Positions 43,199 to 53,116 of a stretch of DNA of 64,000 nucleotides are shown piece by piece. The stretch covers positions 1-64,000 of the forward strand of contig NZ_JABDMV010000103.1 in NCBI RefSeq assembly GCF_013001275.1. The letters run 5' to 3'. Each line of letters begins with the position of its first letter. The first letter of the stretch is position 1. The DNA is from Flaviramulus sp. (lineage in GTDB: Bacteria > Bacteroidota > Bacteroidia > Flavobacteriales > Flavobacteriaceae). Below the pieces are notes generated by a model that did no database searches, was not told where the DNA came from, and saw only the letters and a program-made list of their open reading frames with translations. A program made the translations under genes and the position numbers.

Positions 43199-46120
43199 AT
43201 GCGTCAAATCTATTTTACAATAGTATGCTTGTTTTATACATTTTGTGTATGTAGTCAAACATCAAAAAATCCATTAATTACATCAGATTTTGAAGCTCAA
43301 AATAAATGGGTGGATAGTGTTTATTCATCAATGAGTTTGGCAGAAAAAGTTGGACAATTGTATATGGTTCAAGTCATGTCTAATCAGGATAGATCGACTA
43401 AAAACAAAGTAATTAATCTTATTAAAAAGCATCAAATTGGAGGTGTTATTTACTCTAATGGGGGTCCAGTAAGGCAAGCAAAATTAAATAATGAATTGCA
43501 AGCCCTTTCAAAAACACCAATGTTAATTGGGATGGATGCTGAATGGGGATTAAGCATGCGCTTAGATTCCACCTATGCATTCCCTTGGAATATGACATTA
43601 GGCGCGATAAAAGATAATAAACTTATTGAACAAACGGGAAGACAAATAGGTGAACATTGTAAACGTTTAGGAGTTCATTTTAATTTTGCTCCGGTAGTAG
43701 ATATTAATACCAATCCTAAAAACCCAATAATAGGAAATCGGTCGTTTGGAGAAAACAGCGATAACGTTACTGAAAAAGCTTCTGCTTTTATGAAAGGTAT
43801 GCAAAGCGCTGGTGTTTTAGCTAATGCAAAACATTTTCCAGGACATGGTGATACCGATCAAGATTCACACGAAACGTTACCAACTATTAGTTTTAATGCC
43901 AAACGAATTGATTCAGTCGAGTTATATCCTTATAAAAAATTAATTAAAGAAGGGCTTTCAAGCGTTATGGTTGCCCATTTAAATGTGCCGAGTTTGGAAT
44001 CGCGTAGTGGCTACCCATCTTCTTTATCAAAACATATAGTAACTGATGTTTTAAAAGAAAAATTAGGGTTTGAAGGTTTAATATTTACTGATGCGTTAAC
44101 AATGAAAGGTGCAGCAGATTTTAGTGAAACAGGAGATATTGATTTAGCTGCGTTTATGGCTGGAAATGACGTTATGTTAATGTCTGAAGATGTTGGTATT
44201 GGTGTTTCTAAAATTATGGAAGCTTATAATAAAGGAACTATAACCGATGCTCGTTTAGCTCATTCAGTTAAAAAAATACTTCAAGCAAAATACAAAGTTG
44301 GATTAAATAATTATAAACCTGTTGGGTTGTATAATTTATCAAAAGATCTGAATAGAGTAAAAGACGATGTGTTATATGAAGAATTAATTGAAAATGCCAT
44401 AACAGTATTAAAAAACGTTAGAGAAGTTTTACCATTAAGGCAGTTAGAAACTAAAACAATTGCTTATGTAAAGTTGGGAGATGATTCTGGAGACGTGTTT
44501 TTTAATGAATTAAAAAAGTACGCAAAAGTTCACCAAATAACCTCTTCAAAAAATTTAAAGGACTTAAAAAATAAATTACAGCCCTATAACACTGTTATTG
44601 TTGGTTTGCATCGTTCGAATGATAGTCCTTGGAAACCTTATAAATTTGCAAAAGATCAAATAACTTGGCTAAATGAGATTGCAAAAACACATACCATTAT
44701 TTTAGATGTTTTTGTTAAACCCTATGCTTTATTGGATTTAAAAAACATTGATGGAATAGAAAGTATTATTGTAAGTTATCAAAATAGTAAAATAGCCCAA
44801 GAAAAATCAGCACAACTTATTTTTGGAGCAATTGCGGCAAAAGGAATATTACCAGTTTCGGCGGGTGATCATTTTAATGAAGGTGAAGGTATTCCATCTT
44901 TTTCGATAAAACGATTAGGTTATACGATTCCAGAACGTGTGGGTATGAGTTCTGAAAAATTAAAAAAAATTGATTCTGTAGCGCAACATGCTGTTGATGC
45001 TAAAATGACTCCTGGAATTCAGTTATTAGTGGCAAGAGAAGGAAAAGTTATCTATAATAAAAATTTTGGTAAACACACATATAAAGGAAAAGAGAAAGTG
45101 TCATATGATGATATTTACGATTTGGCATCGTTAACAAAAATATTGGCTACTCTGCCATTACTTATGGAATTGGATGAACAAGGAATTGTATCTTTAAATA
45201 ACAAACTTTCAGATATTTTACCAGAATATAAAAATTCAAATAAAAAGAATATAACGTTAAAAAATATGTTATCTCACTATGCACAATTGCGTCCATGGGA
45301 ACCATTCTATTACCATACTTTAGATTCTATTACAAAACGCCCAAGTCCTAAATATTATCGAAATCAAAAAAGCAATAAATTTAGTATAGAGGTTGCTAAA
45401 AATTTGTATTTACGCACTGATTATCAGGATTCTATTCCAAAAATAATAAAAGACTCGGAATTGCTTGAACAGTTAAGATATCGATATAGCGATTTCCCAT
45501 ATTATATTTTAAAGAAATTTATTGAAGAACATTACGACAGAACATTAGATCAAGTGGTTCAGTCGCATTTTTATGAACCATTAGGAGCTAATTATACCAT
45601 GTATAATCCTTATCATACAATAAGTAATAAAAAAATCATTCCAACGGAAGAGGATGATTATTATCGATACCAAAAAATACATGGTTATGTGCATGATATG
45701 GGTGCGGCAATGCAAAATGGAGTTGGAGGTCATGCTGGTGTTTTTAGCAATGCAAATGATGTGGCAAAAATTATGCAGATGTATTTACAAAAAGGATACT
45801 ACGGTGGAAAACGTTTTTTGAAACCTGAAACCATTGATAAATTCAATACTTGTTACTATTGCGAAAAAGATAATAGACGAGGTATAGGATTTGACAAACC
45901 ACAGTTAGGAGATGATGGCCCAACATGTGGGTGCGTTTCCATGACAAGTTTTGGGCATTCTGGTTTTACTGGCACGTATGCATGGGCAGACCCAGAGAAA
46001 GAAATTGTTTATGTTTTTTTAGCAAATAGAACATACCCAACCGCAGGAAAAAACTTGTTATTAAGAGAAAATATTAGAACCGAAATACAACGCTTAATTT
46101 ATGAAGCGATTGAGGATTAA
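43199..46120 (+). CDS. GH3 beta-N-acetylhexosaminidase fused to a serine beta-lactamase-like domain
   Basis: A 973-residue exported protein (signal peptide ending CVCSQ). The N-terminal GH3 domain (about 30-390) has the NagZ marker KHFPGHGDTDQDSHETLP and nucleophile Asp in IFTDALTMKG (about 298). A GH3 C-terminal/linker domain follows (to about 570), then a class C beta-lactamase/DD-peptidase-like domain (about 580-965) with SxxK in LASLTK, YSD in YRYSDF and a late GHSGFTG. The combination suggests envelope muropeptide processing: GlcNAc removal plus a peptidase or esterase activity. Confidence 0.9.
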   Translation: MRQIYFTIVCLFYTFCVCSQTSKNPLITSDFEAQNKWVDSVYSSMSLAEKVGQLYMVQVMSNQDRSTKNKVINLIKKHQIGGVIYSNGGPVRQAKLNNELQALSKTPMLIGMDAEWGLSMRLDSTYAFPWNMTLGAIKDNKLIEQTGRQIGEHCKRLGVHFNFAPVVDINTNPKNPIIGNRSFGENSDNVTEKASAFMKGMQSAGVLANAKHFPGHGDTDQDSHETLPTISFNAKRIDSVELYPYKKLIKEGLSSVMVAHLNVPSLESRSGYPSSLSKHIVTDVLKEKLGFEGLIFTDALTMKGAADFSETGDIDLAAFMAGNDVMLMSEDVGIGVSKIMEAYNKGTITDARLAHSVKKILQAKYKVGLNNYKPVGLYNLSKDLNRVKDDVLYEELIENAITVLKNVREVLPLRQLETKTIAYVKLGDDSGDVFFNELKKYAKVHQITSSKNLKDLKNKLQPYNTVIVGLHRSNDSPWKPYKFAKDQITWLNEIAKTHTIILDVFVKPYALLDLKNIDGIESIIVSYQNSKIAQEKSAQLIFGAIAAKGILPVSAGDHFNEGEGIPSFSIKRLGYTIPERVGMSSEKLKKIDSVAQHAVDAKMTPGIQLLVAREGKVIYNKNFGKHTYKGKEKVSYDDIYDLASLTKILATLPLLMELDEQGIVSLNNKLSDILPEYKNSNKKNITLKNMLSHYAQLRPWEPFYYHTLDSITKRPSPKYYRNQKSNKFSIEVAKNLYLRTDYQDSIPKIIKDSELLEQLRYRYSDFPYYILKKFIEEHYDRTLDQVVQSHFYEPLGANYTMYNPYHTISNKKIIPTEEDDYYRYQKIHGYVHDMGAAMQNGVGGHAGVFSNANDVAKIMQMYLQKGYYGGKRFLKPETIDKFNTCYYCEKDNRRGIGFDKPQLGDDGPTCGCVSMTSFGHSGFTGTYAWADPEKEIVYVFLANRTYPTAGKNLLLRENIRTEIQRLIYEAIED

Positions 46121-46157
46121 AAATTAATACACAATGTACCATTAAAAAAATAAACTA

Positions 46158-47297
46158 ATGAAAATAGGAATAGTTTGTTATCCAACTTTTGGAGGAAGCG
46201 GCGTAGTTGCTACTGAGCTTGGTTTAGAATTATCTAAACGTGGGCATGAAGTTCATTTTATTACATATAAGCAACCTGTTCGATTAGAGTTACTAAGTAA
46301 TCGGGTACATTATCATGAAGTTAATGTTCCAGAATATCCTTTATTTCATTATCAGCCTTACGAGCTGGCTTTATCTAGCAAACTAGTGGATATGGTTAAA
46401 CTTCATAAAATAGAAATTCTACATGTCCATTATGCTATTCCGCACGCATATGCAGCTTATATGGCCAAAAAAATGTTGCAGGAGGAAGGTATTTATCTGC
46501 CAATTGTAACCACGTTGCACGGAACCGATATTACGCTGGTTGGAAGTCATCCATTTTATAAATCTGCAGTAACGTTTAGTATAAATAAATCGGACGCCGT
46601 CACAGCCGTTTCGCAAAGTTTAAAGGATGACACATTGCGTTTATTTGATATTAAAAATGAAATTAGCGTGGTTTCTAATTTTATTGATTTAGAAAAATAT
46701 AAGCATGAAGGGTTTACTGATTGTCAAAGGGGAATAATGGCAAAAGATGACGAAAAAATAATAACTCATATAAGTAATTTAAGGCCTGTTAAGAGAGTAC
46801 ATGATGTTATAAGCGTGTTTTATAATATTCAAAAAGAAATGCCAGCTAAACTAATGTTTATAGGTGAGGGGCCAGAAAAAGAGAAGGTAGAGCAAAAATG
46901 TAGAGAACTAGGAATTTCTAATAAAGTAGTATTCTTTGGTAAAAGCAACGAGATTGATAAAATTTTATGCTTCAGTGATTTGTTTTTATTACCATCACAA
47001 ACCGAAAGTTTTGGTTTGGCGGCTCTGGAAGCAATGGCTTCTGGTGTCCCAGTTATTTCTAGTAACACAGGAGGTATTCCAGAAGTAAACATTCACGGTA
47101 TTTCCGGGTATTTAAGTAATGTTGGCGATATTGATGATATGACTAAAAATGCATTACATATATTAGGTAATGAAAATCGATTAAAAACTTTTAAGGCCAA
47201 TGCCCGAAATGAATCTTTAAAATTTGATTTACATAAAATTGTGCCACAATACGAATCTATTTATGAAGATACTCTGGCTAAGTGCATGGTGCTTTAG
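46158..47297 (+). CDS. bshA: N-acetyl-alpha-D-glucosaminyl L-malate synthase
   Basis: A 379-residue GT4 glycosyltransferase, first enzyme of bacillithiol synthesis, joining GlcNAc from UDP-GlcNAc to L-malate. It has the BshA-specific N-terminus KIGIVCYPTFGGSGVVATEL, then HVHYAIPHA, TTLHGTDITLVG and the GT4 nucleotide-sugar region PSQTESFGLAALEAMASGVP. Length is as expected. The other bsh genes are not in this window. A strong terminator follows. Confidence 0.95.
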   Translation: MKIGIVCYPTFGGSGVVATELGLELSKRGHEVHFITYKQPVRLELLSNRVHYHEVNVPEYPLFHYQPYELALSSKLVDMVKLHKIEILHVHYAIPHAYAAYMAKKMLQEEGIYLPIVTTLHGTDITLVGSHPFYKSAVTFSINKSDAVTAVSQSLKDDTLRLFDIKNEISVVSNFIDLEKYKHEGFTDCQRGIMAKDDEKIITHISNLRPVKRVHDVISVFYNIQKEMPAKLMFIGEGPEKEKVEQKCRELGISNKVVFFGKSNEIDKILCFSDLFLLPSQTESFGLAALEAMASGVPVISSNTGGIPEVNIHGISGYLSNVGDIDDMTKNALHILGNENRLKTFKANARNESLKFDLHKIVPQYESIYEDTLAKCMVL

Positions 47298-47324
47298 CTT
47301 TTTTAGCTCGATTATAATATAAAT

Positions 47325-47355
47325 AAAAAAAGCGCTCAAATTGAGCGCTTTTTTA
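47325..47355. terminator. Bidirectional terminator between bshA and beta-barrel gene
   Basis: AGCGCTCAA (47331-47339) and TTGAGCGCT (47341-47349) form a perfect stem, flanked by A6 on the left and T6 on the right. It can end transcription in both directions between two convergent genes. Confidence 0.85.
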
Positions 47356-47375
47356 AATTTCCCAAATGTTGTGTG

Positions 47376-47855
47376 CTAAAATTGGTAACGAATACCAAAA
47401 GCAATATCAAAATCTAAATCGTCGGTAAACTTACCAAAACCAAGTTCTGGTCTAAAATCTAATGAAAGTTGTAAAGGAATATCAAAAGAATATTCAATTC
47501 CTATATCACCCGCCGCAAAAAGCGCTGTTTCACTATCACCATTCAATGCATTTTTGCCATCAAATGAGGCAATACCACCACCGGCACCAACGTACCAGTT
47601 AAAAGCGTCATCTAAAGGAAATACCCATTGGTATAATCCTGTTAGTTTGAAGGCGTTATAATTATTTCCATCTCTCCACCCAAAATCTAGCTCTAAACGA
47701 TTGTTATCGCCTAACGCATGTTGATAAGATATTTCGGCACCTAATCCATCACTATCTCCTAAACGCAATCCAATTGCATTTGGTGATATCTCTTGTGCAC
47801 TTGCTAAAAATGAAAACCCAAAGATTGTAAGCGATAATAAAAATAATTTCTTCAT
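47376..47855 (-). CDS. Small outer-membrane beta-barrel protein
   Basis: A 159-residue protein with a signal peptide (MKKLFLLSLTIFGFSFLASAQ). The mature part has about eight alternating amphipathic strands (GLGAEISYQHAL, NRLELDFGWRDG, FKLTGLYQWVFPL, WYVGAGGGIA, GIEYSFDIPLQLSLDFRPEL) and ends in a Phe after GIRYQ, as expected for Bam-dependent insertion. OmpA/OmpW-like size. No enzymatic motif. Confidence 0.85.
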   Translation of the reverse strand: MKKLFLLSLTIFGFSFLASAQEISPNAIGLRLGDSDGLGAEISYQHALGDNNRLELDFGWRDGNNYNAFKLTGLYQWVFPLDDAFNWYVGAGGGIASFDGKNALNGDSETALFAAGDIGIEYSFDIPLQLSLDFRPELGFGKFTDDLDFDIAFGIRYQF

Positions 47856-47991
47856 AAATATTTATGTTTTAATTCGACAATATATACGGTATTTTCTTTA
47901 AAAAAGACCATTTGTTAATATTCAAATTACTTTTACAAAAATAACGCCAAAATTGTATTTATATTTAGACAATTAATGGATTTTTTATACA

Positions 47992-50907
47992 ATGTCGTTA
48001 ACAAGTTTACAATCAAACTTATCGGGTGAATTATTTTTTGATGATTTAATAAAATCATTGTATGCCACAGATGCATCCGTTTACAGAATGCTGCCATTGG
48101 CAGTGGCATATCCCAAAAATATTCAAGATATAAAAGAGCTTATTAAGTTTGCTAAAAAAAATAACACTTCTTTAATTCCTCGAACCGCAGGTACTTCATT
48201 GGCTGGTCAATGTGTAGGAAAAGGAATTATAGTGGATGTTTCAAAAAATTTTACGAAGATTTTAGATATCAATGAAAAGAATCAAACAATCACAGTTCAA
48301 CCAGGTGTTGTTAGAGATGAGTTGAACAACTTTTTAAAACCCTTTGGGTTATTTTTTGGGCCAAATACGTCGACATCTAACAGATGTATGATTGGAGGTA
48401 TGGTTGGAAATAACTCTTCAGGAACCACTTCTATTCAATACGGTGTAACGCGGGATAAGGTATTGGAAATGCACGTTGTGTTAAGTGATGGCAGTGAAGT
48501 AGTGTTTGGAGAGTTGTCAATTGAAGAATTTCACCAAAAATTAAAATTAAATAATTTAGAAGGCGATATTTATAAAGTAATTTATAATGAGCTAAAAGAA
48601 GAGAGTATTCAAGAGCGAATTATCGAAAACTTCCCAAAACCCGACATACATAGAAGAAATACAGGTTACGCGATAGATGCCTTATTAAAAAGTGACATTT
48701 TTTCAGACTCTTCAGAAAAATTCAATATTTGTAAATTGCTTACAGGGAGCGAAGGCACACTGGCATTCACAACACAAATTACATTAAAATTAGATAAATT
48801 ACCACCTAAAGAAAGTATCATGGTGGCTGCGCATTTTACAAGTATTGAAAATTGTTTAAATATGGTAGAAATCGCCATGAAACATGATTTGTACACCTGT
48901 GAAATGATGGATAAAACTATTTTAGATTGTACAAAACACAACAAACCACAGCAGGAGAACCGATATTTTATTGAGGGCGACCCGAAAGCTATATTAATGT
49001 GTGAAGTAAGAGCAGAATCCTTTAATGAAGTTGAAAGGTTAACTAATAATCTTTTAACGGATATTAAAAAAACAAACTTGAGTTATGCTTTTCCTACACT
49101 TAATGGAGAGAATATTGAAAAAGCAAATAACTTGCGTAGTGCCGGTTTGGGTTTGTTGGGTAATATTATAGGAGACAAAAAAACAGCCGCCTGTATTGAA
49201 GATACGGCAGTGGCGTTATCAGACTTATCTAATTATATAGCTGATTTTACAGCTTTGATGAAAGGCTATAATCAAGAGGCTATCTATTATGCACATGCCG
49301 GAGCTGGTGAGTTACATTTAAGGCCTATTTTGAATTTGAAGAAGTTTGAAGAAGTTATTCTATTTAGAAAAATAACAACCGATGTCGCGCATTTAGTAAA
49401 GAAGTACAAAGGCTCATTGAGTGGTGAACACGGAGATGGAATTGTTCGATCAGAATTTATTTCTTTTATGATTGGTAAAGAAAATTACGAAATTTTAAAA
49501 CGAATTAAAAAGACATTCGATAAGGACAACATTTTTAATCCAGGAAAAATTGTAGATCCTTTTCCAATGGATAAAGGGCTGCGTTATGAAACTGATAGGG
49601 AGGAACCTAAAATTGAAACGCTTTTAGATTTTTCAAAATCCCAGGGAATTTTGCGTGAAGCAGAGAAATGTAATGGGTCTGGTGATTGCCGGAAATTACC
49701 TGAATTTGGCGGAACCATGTGCCCTAGTTACAGGGCTACCAGAAACGAAAAAGATACTACTCGTGCTAGAGCAAATGCATTGCGTGAGTTTTTAACAAAC
49801 TCAGAAAAGTCAAACAAGTTTAATCATAAGGAATTAAAAGAGGTGTTTGATTTATGTTTAAGCTGCAAAGCTTGTGCTAGTGAATGTCCAAGCAGTGTAG
49901 ATGTGGCTAGTTTAAAAGCAGAATTTCAATACCAATATAAAAAAGAAAATGGTGCTAGTTTACGTACTAAATTATTTGCTTCAAATAATAAATTAAATGA
50001 TTTTGGAAGCAAATTCCCAAGTCTTACAAATTTTGTTTTTTCTAATGGAATTACTTCCTACTTATTAAAAAAATCTTTCAGAATAGCTAAAGAACGTAAT
50101 TTGCCTTTAATTTCAAGAAAAAATTTAAATAAAGAATTACAGCTAATTAAAAATAAGAAGTTAAATAAAAATTTTATAAAAAAAGTTTATTTATTTAATG
50201 ATGAATTTACAAACCATTTAGACACAAATATTGGAGTTGATGCGATACAGCTTTTAACCTCGTTAAATTTTGAAGTAGAAGTAATTAAAAGCGAAGAATC
50301 AGGTAGAGCATTTATTTCAAAAGGATTTTTAGACGAGGCCAAAGTTATAGCAAATAAAAATGTAGCAATTTTTAAAAATAAAGTTTCAAACGAAACTCCT
50401 TTAGTTGGTATAGAACCATCTACGATTTATACATTTAAGGATGAATATTTAAAATTAGCAGACGATAGAGTTTCAGCAGAATTAATCGCAACGAACACGT
50501 TTTTAATAGAAGAGTTTATTCAACAAGAAATTAAGTTAGGAAATATAATACCTGAGCAATTTACGTCAGAAGCAAAAACAATAAAATTTCATGGGCATTG
50601 TCATCAAAAAGCTTTGAGCAATCAACTATCTAGTTTTGCTGTGTTAAATCTTCCTAAGAATTATAAAGTCACCATTATCCCTAGTGGATGTTGCGGGATG
50701 GCAGGAAGTTTTGGGTTTGAAAAAGAGCATTATAAAGTAAGTATGCAAATAGGCGAACAAACTTTATTTCCTGCTATTAGAAAAGCCAAAGAAGATGTTG
50801 TTATAGCAGCAAATGGTACAAGTTGTAGACATCAAATAAAGGATGGAACACAAAGAGAAGCAAAACATCCAATATCAATTTTAAAAGAAGCATTAATCAA
50901 AATTTGA
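47992..50907 (+). CDS. FAD- and Fe-S-containing dehydrogenase (YdiJ/D-2-hydroxyacid type)
   Basis: A 971-residue three-part oxidoreductase. An FAD-binding PCMH domain (about 30-265: PRTAGTSLAGQ, GGMVGNNSSGT) is followed by a C-terminal FAD-oxidase domain with GELHLRP, SGEHGDGIVR and NPGKIVDP. Then come cysteine motifs CNGSGDCRK/CPSYR and CLSCKACASECP, and a CCG-like end GHCHQKAL and GCCGMAG. This layout fits YdiJ-type D-2-hydroxyglutarate or D-lactate dehydrogenases feeding electrons to the respiratory chain. The substrate is not certain. Confidence 0.9.
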   Translation: MSLTSLQSNLSGELFFDDLIKSLYATDASVYRMLPLAVAYPKNIQDIKELIKFAKKNNTSLIPRTAGTSLAGQCVGKGIIVDVSKNFTKILDINEKNQTITVQPGVVRDELNNFLKPFGLFFGPNTSTSNRCMIGGMVGNNSSGTTSIQYGVTRDKVLEMHVVLSDGSEVVFGELSIEEFHQKLKLNNLEGDIYKVIYNELKEESIQERIIENFPKPDIHRRNTGYAIDALLKSDIFSDSSEKFNICKLLTGSEGTLAFTTQITLKLDKLPPKESIMVAAHFTSIENCLNMVEIAMKHDLYTCEMMDKTILDCTKHNKPQQENRYFIEGDPKAILMCEVRAESFNEVERLTNNLLTDIKKTNLSYAFPTLNGENIEKANNLRSAGLGLLGNIIGDKKTAACIEDTAVALSDLSNYIADFTALMKGYNQEAIYYAHAGAGELHLRPILNLKKFEEVILFRKITTDVAHLVKKYKGSLSGEHGDGIVRSEFISFMIGKENYEILKRIKKTFDKDNIFNPGKIVDPFPMDKGLRYETDREEPKIETLLDFSKSQGILREAEKCNGSGDCRKLPEFGGTMCPSYRATRNEKDTTRARANALREFLTNSEKSNKFNHKELKEVFDLCLSCKACASECPSSVDVASLKAEFQYQYKKENGASLRTKLFASNNKLNDFGSKFPSLTNFVFSNGITSYLLKKSFRIAKERNLPLISRKNLNKELQLIKNKKLNKNFIKKVYLFNDEFTNHLDTNIGVDAIQLLTSLNFEVEVIKSEESGRAFISKGFLDEAKVIANKNVAIFKNKVSNETPLVGIEPSTIYTFKDEYLKLADDRVSAELIATNTFLIEEFIQQEIKLGNIIPEQFTSEAKTIKFHGHCHQKALSNQLSSFAVLNLPKNYKVTIIPSGCCGMAGSFGFEKEHYKVSMQIGEQTLFPAIRKAKEDVVIAANGTSCRHQIKDGTQREAKHPISILKEALIKI

Positions 50908-50973
50908 GTTATTTTGGGTTCACAATTTTTGTTTCTGTTATATTAGATTTATTTTAGCATCAAATTTCAAATA

Positions 50974-52035
50974 ATGGCTGGCAATTCTTACGGTAAACTA
51001 TTTAATTTATCCACTTATGGTGAATCTCACGGACCTGCTTTGGGCGGTGTTATTGATGGTTGTCCTCCAGGAATTAAGCTAGATTTGGATGCTATCCAAA
51101 ATGAACTTAATAGACGTAAACCAGGTCAATCAGCTATTGTTACACAGCGCAAAGAACCTGATACCGTAAAATTTCATTCTGGAATTTTTGAAGGAGAAAC
51201 TACTGGCACACCAATAGGTTTTGTTATAGAAAATACCAATCAAAAATCGCACGATTACTCACATATAAAAGATAGTTACAGACCAAGTCATGCCGATTAT
51301 ACGTATGATAAAAAATACGGGGTAAGAGACTACCGTGGTGGTGGCCGTAGCTCTGCGCGTGAAACTGCTTGTAGAGTTGTGGCAGGTGCAATCGCAAAGC
51401 AAATGCTAAAAAATATTAAAATAAAAGCATATGTTTCTGGCGTTGGCCCTATGAAACTTGAAAAATCGTATACCGAATTAGACCTTTCAAAAGCAGAAAC
51501 AAATATTGTACGTTGTCCAGATCCAGTAATGGCTTCAAAAATGGAAACTTTTATTAAAGAAGTTCGAGGCAAAGGCGATACCGTTGGAGGAGTTGTAAGT
51601 TGTGTGATTCAAAATGTACCGGTAGGATTGGGTGAACCAGTTTTCGATAAACTCCATGCCGAATTAGGTAAAGCTATGCTTTCGATAAATGCGGTAAAAG
51701 GATTTGAGTACGGTAGCGGTTTCCACGGGAGTACTATGTATGGCAGCGATCATAACGACGCTTTTCAACCCGACGGAACCACAAAAACTAATTATTCAGG
51801 CGGTATACAAGGTGGTATAAGTAATGGAATGGATATTTATTTTAACGTTGCTTTTAAACCTGTTGCGACACTAATTCAGGAATACGAAACTATCGATAAG
51901 AAAGGCAAAGTTGTGCAAATGCATGGTAAAGGACGCCACGATCCATGTGTCGTTCCACGCGCTGTTCCTATTGTAGAGGCTATGGCAGCATTAGTGTTAG
52001 CCGATTTTCACCTCATCAATAAAATATATAGTTAG
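50974..52035 (+). CDS. aroC: Chorismate synthase
   Basis: A 353-residue enzyme converting EPSP to chorismate with reduced FMN, last step of the shikimate pathway. Signature segments: [45 protein letters not shown], and [18 protein letters not shown]. Length is normal. It follows the FAD/Fe-S dehydrogenase by 66 bp and is followed by an inverted-repeat element. Confidence 0.97.
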   Translation: MAGNSYGKLFNLSTYGESHGPALGGVIDGCPPGIKLDLDAIQNELNRRKPGQSAIVTQRKEPDTVKFHSGIFEGETTGTPIGFVIENTNQKSHDYSHIKDSYRPSHADYTYDKKYGVRDYRGGGRSSARETACRVVAGAIAKQMLKNIKIKAYVSGVGPMKLEKSYTELDLSKAETNIVRCPDPVMASKMETFIKEVRGKGDTVGGVVSCVIQNVPVGLGEPVFDKLHAELGKAMLSINAVKGFEYGSGFHGSTMYGSDHNDAFQPDGTTKTNYSGGIQGGISNGMDIYFNVAFKPVATLIQEYETIDKKGKVVQMHGKGRHDPCVVPRAVPIVEAMAALVLADFHLINKIYS

Positions 52036-52177
52036 TAGCTGTTTCCCGCTTTCCGTTGTATCTTTTTTGTGCGGAGCTAGTTTCAGTATCTCATAACACT
52101 TATTTTTTTAATCTAAGTTTGGATTAATTTCAAATTTGTTTCGAGCACAAAAAAGGATGCCACTTCAATCGGGGCTA
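52036..52177. repeat. Intergenic inverted-repeat element downstream of aroC
   Basis: About 142 bp bounded by imperfect inverted ends: TAGCTGTTTCCCGCTTTCC at the left and a GGATGCC...CGGGGCTA end at the right. Inner arms ATCTTTTTTGTGC (left) and GCACAAAAAAGGAT (right) are near-perfect complements. A plain AT-rich core lies between them. The ends are richer in G+C than the flanks. I recall similar TTTCCCGCTxTCC...CGGGGCTA elements in other flavobacteria, but no second copy is seen here. The remaining 127 bp to the next gene show nothing else clear. Confidence 0.5.
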
Positions 52178-52304
52178 AATTATCCGCCATTTATTGTGAA
52201 AATACGCTGGTTTAATAGCAATTTACCATTTTATATATTTCAATTATATTATAAAAATTTTCCTAATTTAGTTTCATGAAATTCAACTTTTACATTTTAA
52301 AAAA

Positions 52305-53069
52305 ATGTGTTACGATATAAAAGCGAGTTACGAAGCGCAATTAAAGCGGGCAATTCGAAGAGGTGATTTAAATGCTATTGCAGAAATTGAAGAAAAATTA
52401 ATTCCCTTTACAGATTTACCCATACATCATGCTTCAGGTTTTTCGCATCCAGAGTTATTAATTTATACCAATAGGTCTCCAGATTTTCCAGAAGTTGCAA
52501 CTTGGGGACTGGTACCACATTGGATTCGTGATCAAGAACATCTTGAAAAAACATGGAATAACACCCTAAATGCACGAGGGGAAACTATTTTTGAAAAACC
52601 ATCTTTCCGGGATTCCGCCAAAGATCACAGATGTATCGTTTTTATTGATGGTTTTTACGAACATCATCATTTCAATAAAAAAACATATCCATTTTTTATT
52701 CAAAGAAAGGATAATTTGCCTATAGCTTTAGCAGGATTGTGGTGCGAATGGAAAAATCCAGAAACGGGCGGTTCAATTAAAACCTTCTCTATTGTTACAA
52801 CAAATGGGAATTCTTTACTTGCTAAAATTCACAACAATCCGAAACTAAAAGGACCCAGAATGCCATTAATATTGAAGGAATCAAATGAAGATTCTTGGTT
52901 AAACCCAGCTGAAAGACATATGGATTTTCAACCTATAAAAGATCTCATTAAGCCTTACCCAGAAGAAAATCTTAAAGCATTTACGGTCAACAAATTGCGA
53001 GGTAAAGAATACCTTGGAAATGTTAAGGAAATATCACAAGAGGTGATTTATGAAGAATTAGAATTTTAA
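52305..53069 (+). CDS. SOS response-associated peptidase (YedK/HMCES)
   Basis: A 254-residue protein whose second residue is the catalytic Cys2 (MCYDIKAS), exposed after Met removal. Other SRAP residues: WGLVPHW, NARGETI (Asn/Arg/Glu), IDGFYEHHH (Glu) and NPKLKGPRMPLIL with a preceding His (AKIHNNP). It forms a thiazolidine cross-link with abasic sites in single-stranded DNA to protect them at forks. Start is fixed by Cys2. No LexA-type box was identified. Confidence 0.95.
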   Translation: MCYDIKASYEAQLKRAIRRGDLNAIAEIEEKLIPFTDLPIHHASGFSHPELLIYTNRSPDFPEVATWGLVPHWIRDQEHLEKTWNNTLNARGETIFEKPSFRDSAKDHRCIVFIDGFYEHHHFNKKTYPFFIQRKDNLPIALAGLWCEWKNPETGGSIKTFSIVTTNGNSLLAKIHNNPKLKGPRMPLILKESNEDSWLNPAERHMDFQPIKDLIKPYPEENLKAFTVNKLRGKEYLGNVKEISQEVIYEELEF

Positions 53070-53116
53070 ACATCTTAAAAATACTTATCTTGTTCTCCAT
53101 ATAGATATTATATCAC

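Noticed and set aside
52305-53069. Defence or mobile island around the two repeat elements
   Set aside because: The neighbouring genes (Fe-S proteins, aroC, yedK-like) are ordinary chromosomal genes, with no transposase, integrase or attachment repeat.
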